From positions 1 through 46,592 of the forward strand of contig CALZDP010000009.1 in NCBI GenBank assembly GCA_945638575.1: a DNA stretch of 46,592 nt, in the 5' to 3' direction. The DNA is from an uncultured Clostridia bacterium (GTDB taxonomy: Bacteria > Bacillota > Clostridia > Christensenellales > Borkfalkiaceae). The translations under genes were made by a program, and so were the position numbers. Each line of letters opens with the position of its first letter. Position 1 is the stretch's first letter. The notes beneath the pieces were generated by a model, which made no database searches, was not told the DNA's origin, and was given only the letters and a program-made list of their open reading frames with translations. Positions 8,317 to 18,700 of this stretch are shown here, piece by piece.

Positions 8317-9243
8317 ATGATATTGACAATCTGTCCGAATCCTTGTATAGATTACACTATAGAAGTAGATACGTTAAACGTCGGCAGGCTTAACCGCATT
8401 GAAAATAAAATAGAACAGTTTGCCGGCAAAGCCTGTAATACCGCAATAGGTATAGCAAGACTGAACCGTTCGGTAACCGCCAGCGGATTTTTGTTTGAAA
8501 AAGGCGCAAGGGGTTTTATAAATTACCTTGAAAAGGAAAACGTAAGGTGCAACTTTGTTTTAAACAAAGGCGGTCTTCGCGTAAACATAAAGATAATAGA
8601 CTCAAAGTCGATGCTTACGGAACTTAACGACAGCGGTCAGCAAGTTTCCGTTTCCAAGCAAAAAGAACTTTTGGATATGGTTTCAGACCTATCGAAGTTT
8701 GCTTCGGTAACCGTTATATCGGGGTCCCTGCCTAAGGGGGTAGACCCCTCCTATTACGGCGATTTGGTAAAGGCTTCACACGGCAAAGTAATCGCCGACT
8801 GCGAAACGGATAAACTGCGTTCTGCGGTGTCGGCAGGGGTATATATGGTAAAACCCAACCTGTACGAACTTGAAACTTTCAACGGCGAAAGTTACAAATC
8901 GTATACGGATATGTTAAAGGGTTGTTACAAACTTATAGATTTGGGCGTAAAAAAAGTTTTGCTTTCCATAGGTATTCGCGGTGCGATTTTAACGGACGGC
9001 AAAACAAGTTTATACTGCCGAAGCGAAAACGTTGCGGTAAACTCCACCGTGGGCGCAGGCGATTCCATGATAGCCGCGGCTTCGGTGTGTTTAGAAGACG
9101 GGCTTTCCGATGAAGAAATTTTACGTTCCGCCGTTGCCGCGGGAACGGCTTCCGTAATAACTTCGGGTACAAGTCTTTTCACAAAGGAAAAGTACAATGA
9201 AATCTATAAAAAATTAAAAGTTACAAAAATGCAAATGCTGTAA
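8317..9243 (+). CDS. PfkB-family sugar-phosphate kinase, 1-phosphofructokinase/tagatose-6-phosphate kinase type
   Basis: A 308-aa ribokinase-fold kinase. The N-terminus ILTICPNPCIDYTIEVD and the run FAGKACNTAIGIARL match the FruK/LacC group (usually 'LNPAID-T' and 'GGKGINVARVL'). The C-terminal PfkB signature contains the catalytic Asp in VGAGDSM (Asp249), and SGSLPKGVDPSYY is the middle signature. It would phosphorylate a hexose phosphate such as fructose 1-phosphate with ATP in the cytosol. No PTS transporter or DeoR regulator is next to it, so the substrate cannot be fixed. In the substrate loop GGKG is replaced by AGKA, which makes it a diverged member. Confidence 0.85.
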   Translation: MILTICPNPCIDYTIEVDTLNVGRLNRIENKIEQFAGKACNTAIGIARLNRSVTASGFLFEKGARGFINYLEKENVRCNFVLNKGGLRVNIKIIDSKSMLTELNDSGQQVSVSKQKELLDMVSDLSKFASVTVISGSLPKGVDPSYYGDLVKASHGKVIADCETDKLRSAVSAGVYMVKPNLYELETFNGESYKSYTDMLKGCYKLIDLGVKKVLLSIGIRGAILTDGKTSLYCRSENVAVNSTVGAGDSMIAAASVCLEDGLSDEEILRSAVAAGTASVITSGTSLFTKEKYNEIYKKLKVTKMQML

Positions 9244-9266
9244 CCGAAATCTTTAATGTAAATTTT

Positions 9267-9298
9267 AAAACCTTTCGCTTTTTGCGGAAGGTTTTTTA
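9267..9298. terminator. Bidirectional terminator between the kinase and the orphan gene
   Basis: AAAACCTTTCGC and GCGGAAGGTTTT form the stem, with A and T tracts on both sides. It serves two convergent genes ending at 9243 and 9302. Confidence 0.8.
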
Positions 9299-9301
9299 TA
9301 A

Positions 9302-10210
9302 TTAAAAGGGATAACTTTCAAGCGATATGTCTGTTATTTTTCTGTTTTCCAAAGCGAACTTAACGTATTTTACCTTTCCGCTTCCGATGACTGAAAAAGT
9401 GTCTTTAAACTCTTTGTAAAAAGGGGGTAAGCAAAAATCTATTTTTCCGAAAAATTCTTTGACGGCGGTGTAATCGTTTACAAGGTTATCACCTAAAAAG
9501 TGCCGATAATCGACCCCGAGGCGCACTTCTTCTAAAAAAGCAAGGGGGATGATCTCTTTGGGCATCACCCCGTAAGGGTATCGGGATTGAAAGGATATAT
9601 TCCTTAAATTTACCTTTCCGTCGTAGTTATATTGTCTTGTTTCGGCGTGCCTTCCTATGCCGTTATGTATTTTTGTAACCGAAAGTATTTCGCCTATGGT
9701 AAACTCGTCGCAAAGGTCGGTAAATTCAACTTTCAAACTGGGTACCGAAAATATCACCACAAAGTGCATTTTTCCTTTTAAATCGGCTAAAAAAAGGCTT
9801 CCGCCTACCGGATAAACTTCTATATCGGTGGGCGCAAAAGGCACTTCAAGCCTGACTTCCTCATTAAAACCGCGGCAATTTAAAAAAATAGCCCCGTCTG
9901 AGTAAACGGTAATAAAATACTCGATGTTATCTATAACCACGGTTTTTTCCGCAATCTTGTTATAACGTAAATTTCTTTTGGGTTTTGGTACGGGATAGCA
10001 CAAAATGTCGCCGTATAGGTCGGTTATCTCTACATATTGGCAAAATTCACGCTTATGGGAATACATACAGGTTTCAAAATCTTTTCCCATAAAAAAGGTT
10101 AAAGTTTCCTCTTTATCAACTGTTAATCTAAGTAGGTTTCGGGAAACCGTAACACTTTTATTACCGCTGCAAAGCAGACAATTTTTTAAAGAGTACACAA
10201 ACATATTCAT
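9302..10210 (-). CDS. Hypothetical protein, β-rich
   Basis: I do not recognise this 302-aa protein. It has no signal peptide or membrane segment, is rich in alternating hydrophobic/polar β-like stretches (for example IDNIEYFITVYSDGAIFLNC and VYPVGGSLFLADLKGKMHFV) and holds several cysteines near the N-terminus (NCLLCSGN). The β-strand periodicity suggests a propeller or sandwich fold, but this is only an impression. Start: ATG at 10210 or 10204. The promoter TTGACG-16-TATTAA at 10214-10241 would start transcription near 10207, so the message may be nearly leaderless, with ATG 10204 as the true start. It is convergent with the kinase gene. Confidence 0.65.
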   Translation of the reverse strand: MNMFVYSLKNCLLCSGNKSVTVSRNLLRLTVDKEETLTFFMGKDFETCMYSHKREFCQYVEITDLYGDILCYPVPKPKRNLRYNKIAEKTVVIDNIEYFITVYSDGAIFLNCRGFNEEVRLEVPFAPTDIEVYPVGGSLFLADLKGKMHFVVIFSVPSLKVEFTDLCDEFTIGEILSVTKIHNGIGRHAETRQYNYDGKVNLRNISFQSRYPYGVMPKEIIPLAFLEEVRLGVDYRHFLGDNLVNDYTAVKEFFGKIDFCLPPFYKEFKDTFSVIGSGKVKYVKFALENRKITDISLESYPF

Positions 10211-10213
10211 ATT

Positions 10214-10241
10214 TTAATATATTGCGAAGTTTCAACGTCAA
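10214..10241 (-). promoter_or_regulatory. Promoter of the orphan gene, very close to its start codon
   Basis: On the minus strand, TTGACG (10241-10236), 16-bp spacer, TATTAA (10219-10214). The expected start point (about 10207) lies within a few bases of the candidate ATGs at 10210 and 10204, and no ribosome site is visible. Confidence 0.5.
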
Positions 10242-10323
10242 TGCCAAAAACCTTTAACTTTGATGTTTGAAAGTATTTTTTTCTGTCAACAATATAATCA
10301 GTTTTTAAAAAAGGAGCGATTAT

Positions 10324-10944
10324 ATGAAAGGATTTACAAAAAGCGAAACCGAGTTGTTGCTGAGCGAAGTCATAAAGGCAGGTGAAACGGGCCGTCCGTT
10401 AAGTACGGTTTTTCAGGAAGTCGCAGTAAAATTCGGGCGTGCAAAGGGTAGCGTAAGGAACTATTATTACAGCCTTATAAAAAACGAGGACAAAAAGACG
10501 GAAATGGAACAGTACGTCAAAGGGGTAAACAAACTGTCGGCTAACCGCGCTCAAAGTTTTACCAAAGAGGACGAAGATTTTTTGCTTACTTCTATACAGC
10601 AAGGCAAAAAAGAAGGTAAGTCCGTAAGGCGCATTATTATGGAAATATCCAACGGCAATGACAAACTTGCTTTAAGATATCAAAACAAGTACCGCAATTA
10701 TCTTAAAAAAGGAAAGGCAAAATTCGACAGTATTCCCGTTCGTGCCGAAGACTTCAGATATTTTACCAAACTCTCGCGTGAGATTGACGGATTGGTGGAA
10801 AAAATAAAAGACAAGTATGCTAACGAGTGCGTAAAGTTAAAAAAGGAAAACGAAGAACTTTCACGGGAACTTAAAGCCTTAAAGCGTCAATACTTCAGCA
10901 CCAACGTTGCGCCCTATTTTTTAGATAAAAAGCACACCAACTGA
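10324..10944 (+). CDS. Double Myb/SANT-like DNA-binding protein with C-terminal coiled coil
   Basis: A 206-aa protein with two related helical domains, residues about 3-50 (FTKSETELLLSEVIKAG … SVRNYYYSL) and about 79-129 (FTKEDEDFLLTSIQQGKK … YQNKYRNYL). Both show the 'FT--E---LL' start and an aromatic-rich third helix typical of Myb/SANT-like domains. A long charged coiled coil (about 145-195) follows. The layout recalls RsfA-type prespore regulators, which have one Myb-like domain and a coiled coil; since yabP-yabQ follow, a sporulation-linked regulator is a reasonable inference. The start has a good AAGGAG site 7 nt upstream. Confidence 0.7.
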   Translation: MKGFTKSETELLLSEVIKAGETGRPLSTVFQEVAVKFGRAKGSVRNYYYSLIKNEDKKTEMEQYVKGVNKLSANRAQSFTKEDEDFLLTSIQQGKKEGKSVRRIIMEISNGNDKLALRYQNKYRNYLKKGKAKFDSIPVRAEDFRYFTKLSREIDGLVEKIKDKYANECVKLKKENEELSRELKALKRQYFSTNVAPYFLDKKHTN

Positions 10945-11000
10945 TGGGCAAAAATCATAAACCGCCAAAAAATCAAATAATATAATACAAAGGTGTAAAA

Positions 11001-11249
11001 ATGAGCGAACATCAACTTGTATTATTTAAAAACGGGCTTAGCGGCGTAAGCGTGGCGGAAGTAACTTCCTTTTCGGATAAAGAAATCCGCCTTAATTTAT
11101 GCGACGAAAGAAAACTTACCGTTAACGGCGATGACTTAAAGATAGTTAACTTTTCAAAGGCGACGGGCGAACTTTCCGTTGTCGGTAAAATAACCGGGGT
11201 AAGTTACCGCGAAAAGGGCGAAAAGATTTTAAAAAGGCTGTTTAAGTAA
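11001..11249 (+). CDS. yabP: Spore protein YabP
   Basis: An 82-aa member of the YabP/YqfC family. The features are an N-terminal HQLVLFKNGLSGVSVAEV strand pair ('-L-l-n---l-v-GV--V'), SFSDKEIRLNLCDERKLTV, then GDDLKIVNFSKATGELSVVGKI, the family's 'G--L-I--l----G-l-v-G-I' signature. In Bacillus, YabP is required for spore coat/cortex assembly with YabQ. The order yabP-yabQ-divIC is the same as in Bacillus and supports the call. Start ATG 11001 has an AAAGGTG site. Its stop codon overlaps the yabQ start (TAATG). Confidence 0.85.
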   Translation: MSEHQLVLFKNGLSGVSVAEVTSFSDKEIRLNLCDERKLTVNGDDLKIVNFSKATGELSVVGKITGVSYREKGEKILKRLFK

Positions 11250-11794
11250 TGTTCGTAACCAAAGGTCAGCCTCAAAACCTAATTATTCTGTTTGGCTTCG
11301 GACTTTTAGGCGGTTTTATTATGGATTTACTTACGCCTAACAAAGACTGTAAAAAGGTCGTAATAAAAACGCTGAGCACTGCGGTTTATTTTACAGGCTG
11401 TTTTATTATCTGCTTTTTGGTAAGATTTTACAAAAACATGGGGAATATAAGACTGTATATGCCCCTTGTTTTTCTTTTGGGTATGTTTATAAGCCATAAA
11501 TTTTTTCATAAAACACTTGCAATTTTGCATAGCAAAGTGTATAATGTAGTTAGAAAAGTTTGTGTTTTGGCAAAAAATACACTAAAAAAAGCCTTGCCAA
11601 GGAGAAAAAATGCCGGCAGAAAAGTTAAAAAAGTTAATAGTTTCGTCGGTCGTAACGGCAGTTCTGCTTCTGTTTATACTGTTGAGTATTATGGTGTATC
11701 AGATGATCGCCCTGAAAAACGTTCAAAAGAGAATCGACGGTCTAAACGAACAAATCGCCGCTTTGGAAGCGGAAAAAGCGGAAACGCAAGATGA
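11249..11794 (+). CDS. yabQ: Spore cortex protein YabQ
   Basis: A 181-aa integral membrane protein. Hydrophobic segments lie at about residues 9-27 (LIILFGFGLLGGFIMDLL), 40-60 (TAVYFTGCFIICFLVRFY) and 72-90 (LYMPLVFLLGMFISHKFF), followed by a basic tail. YabQ sits in the outer forespore membrane and is needed for cortex formation. The last 62 codons (11610-11794) are read in another frame as the start of divIC, an unusually long overlap. The tail in this frame is low-complexity and very rich in Lys/Arg (RSKENRRSKRTNRRFGSGK), so it may be a by-product of reading through divIC or a genuine extension. Confidence 0.82.
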   Translation: MFVTKGQPQNLIILFGFGLLGGFIMDLLTPNKDCKKVVIKTLSTAVYFTGCFIICFLVRFYKNMGNIRLYMPLVFLLGMFISHKFFHKTLAILHSKVYNVVRKVCVLAKNTLKKALPRRKNAGRKVKKVNSFVGRNGSSASVYTVEYYGVSDDRPEKRSKENRRSKRTNRRFGSGKSGNAR

Positions 11795-11873
11795 AATCGA
11801 ACTTTGGCTTTCCGATTGGAAGATCGAAGAAAGACAGCGTGAACTCGGTTGGGTGTACGAAAAGGATAAATAA
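11610..11873 (+). CDS. divIC: Septum formation initiator DivIC/FtsB
   Basis: An 87-aa bitopic membrane protein: a short basic N-terminus, one membrane helix (about residues 9-33, IVSSVVTAVLLLFILLSIMV), then a coiled coil (NVQKRIDGLNEQIAALEAEKAE) and a C-terminal WKIEERQRELGWVYEKD segment with the family's 'E--ARE-L-(M/W)V' ending. It works in the divisome with FtsL and DivIB. It has a perfect AAGGAG four bases before ATG 11610, inside yabQ, so independent translation initiation is likely. Its stop overlaps the ppx start (TAATG). Confidence 0.88.
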   Translation: MPAEKLKKLIVSSVVTAVLLLFILLSIMVYQMIALKNVQKRIDGLNEQIAALEAEKAETQDEIELWLSDWKIEERQRELGWVYEKDK

Positions 11874-12739
11874 TGAAATATTCCGTAATAGATATCGGTT
11901 CCAATTCCGTCCGTTTAGCAGTTTTTGCGGACGGAAGTATTATTTTTAGGGATAAAGTTACCTCGATGCTCGGCGAAGGTTTGGTAAAATACGGCAAAAT
12001 TTTGCCTCATTCCGCAGTAAATACACAAGAAGCGATAAAATCATTTATACAGTATTCGATAAATCTAAGCGTTAATAAGGAAAATATTTTCGCTTTTGCT
12101 ACCGCGGCGGTACGCCAAAGCAGTAACGGTCGGGATTTTGTTCAAAAAATATTTGACGATACGGGCATTTGCGTCGACGTTTTGTCCGAGGACGCCGAAT
12201 GTAAACTTGCCGCTCTTGGCGCGCTCGGGCGTAGTGACGGCGCGGTTTTAGACGTAGGCGGTGCTTCAAGCGAACTTATAGTGCAGTCAAAGGGTGAAAT
12301 CACCTATGAAAAAAGTCTTGACGAAGGCGCGGTAAAACTTACCGAAAGATTTTGCGAAGACCAAGCCGAACTTTTTAAATACGTCGATAAAAAGGTTCGC
12401 GAATACGGCGAAGTCAAAATACCATTTCTTACGGCTATAGGCGGTACGGCAACCGCTTTAGGACATGTTTTAAGCGGTGATAAAGAGTATTCCGTGGAAA
12501 AAAATCACGGCAGATTTGTGCCGATAACCGACCTATACGCTAACTTATCTAAAATTAAGGGTTATTCCTTAGAGCAAAGAAGTCGGATTTTTAACTTAGA
12601 AAAATCCCGCGCAAAGACAATTTATAGCGGCGGAATTTTAATATATTACGTACTAAAGTATTTCGGCCTTAAAGGTTACACCGTCAGTGAAAGCGACAAC
12701 TTGCAAGGTTACTACCTTTATAAAACGGGAGAAAAATGA
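11873..12739 (+). CDS. Ppx/GppA-family phosphatase
   Basis: A 288-aa ASKHA-fold enzyme. YSVIDIGSNSVRLAVF is the phosphate-1 loop, FATAAVRQSSNGRDF and DAECKLAALGAL are the central blocks, VLDVGGASSELIV is phosphate-2, and AIGGTATALG closes the core. The reaction is hydrolysis of exopolyphosphate or of pppGpp to ppGpp. It is the short form, lacking the C-terminal HD-like domain of E. coli Ppx/GppA (about 500 aa). Start and stop overlap with divIC (TAATG) and the M50 gene (ATGA), so the whole yabP-to-M50 run is one tightly coupled operon. Confidence 0.9.
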   Translation: MKYSVIDIGSNSVRLAVFADGSIIFRDKVTSMLGEGLVKYGKILPHSAVNTQEAIKSFIQYSINLSVNKENIFAFATAAVRQSSNGRDFVQKIFDDTGICVDVLSEDAECKLAALGALGRSDGAVLDVGGASSELIVQSKGEITYEKSLDEGAVKLTERFCEDQAELFKYVDKKVREYGEVKIPFLTAIGGTATALGHVLSGDKEYSVEKNHGRFVPITDLYANLSKIKGYSLEQRSRIFNLEKSRAKTIYSGGILIYYVLKYFGLKGYTVSESDNLQGYYLYKTGEK

Positions 12740-13806
12740 AACAAAAGTTTAAATTTTTTATCGGCATATTTTTGTCGATAGCGGTATCGGTACTTGCCGT
12801 TATTGCGGCAATTTACGCTTGCAAAAACAGTGATAACAGATATTATATGATAGCAATTTATGTCGTTATCGGGCTTATAGGCGGATATTTTATCCATAAC
12901 GCATTGCACGAAACAGGGCATGCCTTAGGCGCTAAATCTTACGGAGCGATCGTTTTCGGTATCTCGGTAAGCGGTCTTGTTTTTGAAAAAGGCAAAAAAC
13001 CGCGCATAGATTTAAAAAGCGGTGTTGCCGGTTGGACGGCTTTCGTACCTAAATCGCCGAAAAGTTCATTACGGGTTTTAGGTAATTCCCTTATCGGCGG
13101 ATTTTTCGGAAGTTTCATTTCCTTGGTTTTAGGCGTTGCCTTTTATGTAACCGGACTTTTGACGGGTAATTATCCCTTAATTGCGGTTTTTGGAATTTAT
13201 ACCGCCGTAAACGTATATATGATTTCTTTAAATTTCTTTTCGGATAAATCGGGTACGGACGGCGCGATGTTTTCCAAAAACAAAAGCGACCTTTCTAAAG
13301 AGTTCGGCGATAGACTTTTACTTTTGGAATATCAATCCCATATGTTAAACGGAAAGTCCGCAAAAGATATCGATTATCTTATCAACAAACGTTTGATTAA
13401 AGAAAACTTTTATACCGTTTTCGACGTGCAAAAGTGTTTGCAAACGGGCGATATAATCGGCGCCGAAGCCTTTATCCATTCTGCGCTTTACGGTCGAGAA
13501 AAGGAATATAACGGGCGTATAGACCTACTTTTGGAAGATTTGTTTGTAAATATTTTAAAGGACAACCAAAAAAGAGTGCAGGCTTTGGCTGAAAGGTTAG
13601 AAGGCTATCTTTTAGAACCTAACTCTCCGCAAGCCATGCGTACCGCTATTTTTTACAGAAGATACACCAAAGACGACCTTTGGGCGGACAGCCTCGAAAA
13701 AACCTATTTTAAGACTTTAAACGAGCATCCTTTAACGGGTTTAGCCCAAACTGAGCGTGAAATTTACCTGAGATTTGCCCCTGCCGAAAAGGATTTTCGC
13801 TTATAA
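12736..13806 (+). CDS. M50-like membrane metalloprotease
   Basis: A 356-aa membrane protein with a zinc motif HETGH (His58-Glu59-His62) inside a hydrophobic helix (YFIHNALHETGHALGA), the mark of M50/site-2 proteases. Helices are at about 6-27, 36-55, 115-140 and 148-170. A later FSDKSGTDGAMF segment may provide the third zinc ligand (normally NxxPxxxLDG). The roughly 180 C-terminal residues are soluble and helical, without a PDZ domain. Candidate substrates would be membrane-bound regulators; the coupling to sporulation and division genes (4-bp ATGA overlap with ppx) hints at a role in that process, but the substrate is unknown. Confidence 0.75.
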   Translation: MKQKFKFFIGIFLSIAVSVLAVIAAIYACKNSDNRYYMIAIYVVIGLIGGYFIHNALHETGHALGAKSYGAIVFGISVSGLVFEKGKKPRIDLKSGVAGWTAFVPKSPKSSLRVLGNSLIGGFFGSFISLVLGVAFYVTGLLTGNYPLIAVFGIYTAVNVYMISLNFFSDKSGTDGAMFSKNKSDLSKEFGDRLLLLEYQSHMLNGKSAKDIDYLINKRLIKENFYTVFDVQKCLQTGDIIGAEAFIHSALYGREKEYNGRIDLLLEDLFVNILKDNQKRVQALAERLEGYLLEPNSPQAMRTAIFYRRYTKDDLWADSLEKTYFKTLNEHPLTGLAQTEREIYLRFAPAEKDFRL

Positions 13807-13851
13807 TTCATTTTAAAACAACGCGGTAACCGAAAATTTTATAAAATATCG

Positions 13852-13881
13852 AAAGTGTAACCTATTTGTTACACTTTTTTT
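13852..13881 (+). terminator. Terminator of the yabP-M50 operon
   Basis: AAAGTGTAAC (13852-13861) pairs perfectly with GTTACACTTT (13868-13877), then a T run. Confidence 0.88.
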
Positions 13882-13902
13882 GTTAAAAAATTTGAAAAAC
13901 AC

Positions 13903-13931
13903 TTTACTTATATAATAAATTTATATATAAT
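13903..13931 (+). promoter_or_regulatory. gyrB promoter
   Basis: TTTACT (13903-13908), 17-bp spacer, TATAAT (13926-13931), leaving a leader of about 155 nt before gyrB. Confidence 0.6.
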
Positions 13932-13957
13932 ATAACAAACACGCACGCACACGCGAT

Positions 13958-13969
13958 GCGCACGTGCGC
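13958..13969. promoter_or_regulatory. GC-rich perfect palindrome in the gyrB leader
   Basis: GCGCACGTGCGC is a perfect 12-bp palindrome within a CG/CA-alternating stretch (13939-13977), in otherwise very AT-rich DNA about 20 bp after the predicted transcription start. It could be an operator or an RNA hairpin base; the function is unknown. Confidence 0.45.
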
Positions 13970-14084
13970 TGCGACACAATTTATTTATAGGGGCGTTTTT
14001 CAAAAAAATTGCTCGGTAATAAATTTAATCAAACAATAGGCAAACAAAACCAAAAACAATAAACGAAAACCTAAAAAATCGTAA

Positions 14085-16010
<1,926 letters not shown>

Positions 16011-16028
16011 GGATAGGAGGAAAATTTT

Positions 16029-18584
16029 ATGGTAAAAAAACAATCCAGTCCGGAACTTACTTCGGAGTTCAAAAAAACCCTTGAACAAACCAAGGTCATA
16101 AACGTAGAAGTGGATAACGAAATGAAGCGTTCTTTTATCGCTTACGCTATGGCGGTAAACGTTTCCCGTGCTATTCCCGACGTCAGGGACGGTTTAAAAC
16201 CGGTTCACAGAAGAATTCTTTATTCCATGAACGAAATCGGCTTAACGCCGGATAAAGCCTACAAAAAGTGCGCTACCATCGTCGGCGACGTTTTAGGTAA
16301 GTATCACCCCCACGGCGACAATTCGGTTTACGACGCCCTTGTAAGGCTTGCACAAAACTTTTCTATAAACCTACCTTTAGTCGACGGCCACGGCAACTTC
16401 GGTTCGGTCGACGGCGACCCCCCGGCGGCTTACCGTTACACCGAAGCCAGAATGAGCAAACTTGCTTTGGAAATGCTTCGCGACATCGATAAGGAAACTG
16501 TTGATTTCTACCCCAACTTCGACGACACCCGTATGCAGCCCACGGTACTTCCGGCAAGGATACCCAATCTTCTCGTAAACGGCGCGGACGGTATTGCCGT
16601 CGGTATGGCGACAAATATTCCTCCGCATAACCTTACCGAAGTAATCAACGGCGTTATCGCCCTTATGGACAACCCCGAAATATCCATAGACGAACTTATG
16701 GAATATATTCCGGCGCCCGATTACCCTACAGGCGCATTGCTTTTGGGCAGGGCGGGTATAAAACAGGCATACTTAACGGGTAAAGGCAGTTATATTCTTC
16801 GTTCCAAATGCGAAATCGAAGAGTTAAATAACGGACGTACAAGAATTATCGTTTCCGAAATTCCTTATCAGGTAAACAAGCAAAAACTTATCGAAACCAT
16901 AGCGGATATGGTTAAAAATAAGAAACTTGACGGCATTTCAAACATAAACGACGAATCCGACCGTCAAGGTATGCGTATCGTTATCGACGTTAAAAAGGAC
17001 GCTAACGCACAGGTTGTGCTTAACACCCTATATAAACGCACTTCCCTTCAAACCAGCGACGGCATCACCATGCTCGCTTTGGTTGACGGCGAGCCTAAGG
17101 TGTTAAACCTGAAGCAGATTTTGGAAGAATACGTTAAGCATCAGGTTACCGTTACCGAAAGAAAAACCCGTTTCGATCTTAACAAGACCAAGGAAAGAGA
17201 ACATATCGTCAAAGGTTTGGTTATTGCTTTAACCAATATCGACGAAGTAATCGAAATCATCAAAAAATCAAAAGACAGGTTCGAAGCGGCCGCCAACTTA
17301 ATGGTAAACTTCGAACTTTCCGATAAACAAGCCAATGCCATTTTGGAAATGCGTTTGCAAAGGCTTACTTCTTTGGAAGTGGAAAAGTTGAAGGAAGAAC
17401 TTATCGAACTCGACAATACTATTGCCGACTTGACCGATATACTTCAAAAACCCGAAAGAGTTCGCGCAATAGTTAAAGAGGATTTGACTGCGGTAAGAGA
17501 TAAATATCCCACTCCTCGCCGTACAGAACTTTCTTACGACCCGTCCAGCATAGAAGACGCCGACCTTATCGCGCGTGAAGACGTGGTAATTTCCTTAACT
17601 CACGGCGGATATATCAAACGTTTGCCGGTTGCCGAATACCGTTCGCAACGTCGCGGCGGCCGGGGGGTTACGGCGCACAAGCCTAAGGAAGAAGATTTTG
17701 TCGAAAAGATGTTCGTTTGCTCAACGCACGACAGACTGTTGTTCTTTACAAACTTCGGCAAAGTGTATTCCGCAGTTGCGTTTACCATTCCCGAAGCCCA
17801 AAGAACTGCACGCGGAAGAGCGCTTATTAACCTATTGCAACTTTCCGACGGCGAAAGGGTTACTTCCGTTATCGCCGGTAACGAGGGCGAAGAAGGTTAC
17901 ATCGCTATGGCAACCAAAATGGGCTTGATTAAAAAGACGGCTTTGAAAGAATTCGACAACATCAGAAAGACAGGTAAGATTGCCGTTAGTTTGAACGAGG
18001 GCGACCAACTTATTTCCGTTGACTTTACCGACGGCACTAACGAAATCATCGTTGCTTCCCATAACGGTAAGTGCATAAGGTTTGCCGAATCCGACGTTCG
18101 TGCGACCGGTCGCGACACCCAAGGCGTAAAGGCTATGGAACTCGATGATGACGACTTTGTCGTAGATATGGTAATTTTAAAAGAAGGTTACGATATTTTA
18201 ACCATTTCCGACAACGGCTTCGGTAAACGCAGCGACGTCGAAGATTACCGTCTGCAAACCCGTGGCGGTAAAGGCATCAAAGCCGGTAATTTTAACGAAA
18301 AAACAGGCAAACTTGCCAACTTAAAACAGGTTAGCGACGCCGAAGATATAATGATTATCACCGATACGGGCACCATAATCCGCATCCACGCTGACGAGAT
18401 TTCCAAAATCGGCAGAGATACTAAAGGCGTAATCATTATGCGTACCGACGACAACGCCCAAGTTGCTACTATTTCGGTTACACCGAGAGACGATGAAGAA
18501 GACGAACTCGAATCCGAGGGCGAAGGCGGAGTTACAGGCGAAACCGAAGTTTCAGCCGAAGCGCCGACCGATATCCAAGAATAA
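16029..18584 (+). CDS. gyrA: DNA gyrase subunit A
   Basis: The 851-aa breakage-reunion subunit. The catalytic tyrosine is Tyr137 in AAYRYTEAR. The supercoiling-specific GyrA box QRRGGRG is at 540-546, followed by the six-bladed C-terminal DNA-wrapping repeats and an acidic tail (DDEEDELESEGEGG). The quinolone-region helix reads HPHGDNSVYD: the residue matching E. coli Ser83 is Asn98, while the Asp87 equivalent (Asp102) is kept. Start ATG 16029 has a strong GGAGG site. It forms a two-gene operon with gyrB. Confidence 0.97.
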   Translation: MVKKQSSPELTSEFKKTLEQTKVINVEVDNEMKRSFIAYAMAVNVSRAIPDVRDGLKPVHRRILYSMNEIGLTPDKAYKKCATIVGDVLGKYHPHGDNSVYDALVRLAQNFSINLPLVDGHGNFGSVDGDPPAAYRYTEARMSKLALEMLRDIDKETVDFYPNFDDTRMQPTVLPARIPNLLVNGADGIAVGMATNIPPHNLTEVINGVIALMDNPEISIDELMEYIPAPDYPTGALLLGRAGIKQAYLTGKGSYILRSKCEIEELNNGRTRIIVSEIPYQVNKQKLIETIADMVKNKKLDGISNINDESDRQGMRIVIDVKKDANAQVVLNTLYKRTSLQTSDGITMLALVDGEPKVLNLKQILEEYVKHQVTVTERKTRFDLNKTKEREHIVKGLVIALTNIDEVIEIIKKSKDRFEAAANLMVNFELSDKQANAILEMRLQRLTSLEVEKLKEELIELDNTIADLTDILQKPERVRAIVKEDLTAVRDKYPTPRRTELSYDPSSIEDADLIAREDVVISLTHGGYIKRLPVAEYRSQRRGGRGVTAHKPKEEDFVEKMFVCSTHDRLLFFTNFGKVYSAVAFTIPEAQRTARGRALINLLQLSDGERVTSVIAGNEGEEGYIAMATKMGLIKKTALKEFDNIRKTGKIAVSLNEGDQLISVDFTDGTNEIIVASHNGKCIRFAESDVRATGRDTQGVKAMELDDDDFVVDMVILKEGYDILTISDNGFGKRSDVEDYRLQTRGGKGIKAGNFNEKTGKLANLKQVSDAEDIMIITDTGTIIRIHADEISKIGRDTKGVIIMRTDDNAQVATISVTPRDDEEDELESEGEGGVTGETEVSAEAPTDIQE

Positions 18585-18700
18585 TTTAATATAGGGTTCA
18601 TTATTGCGGCCGACCTTTAAAAGGCTTAATCTTAAAATATTAAACGATAAAATCTTTTCGGTAAAAGAGTTGACCGATAAGTAACCTATTTGCAAGTAAT

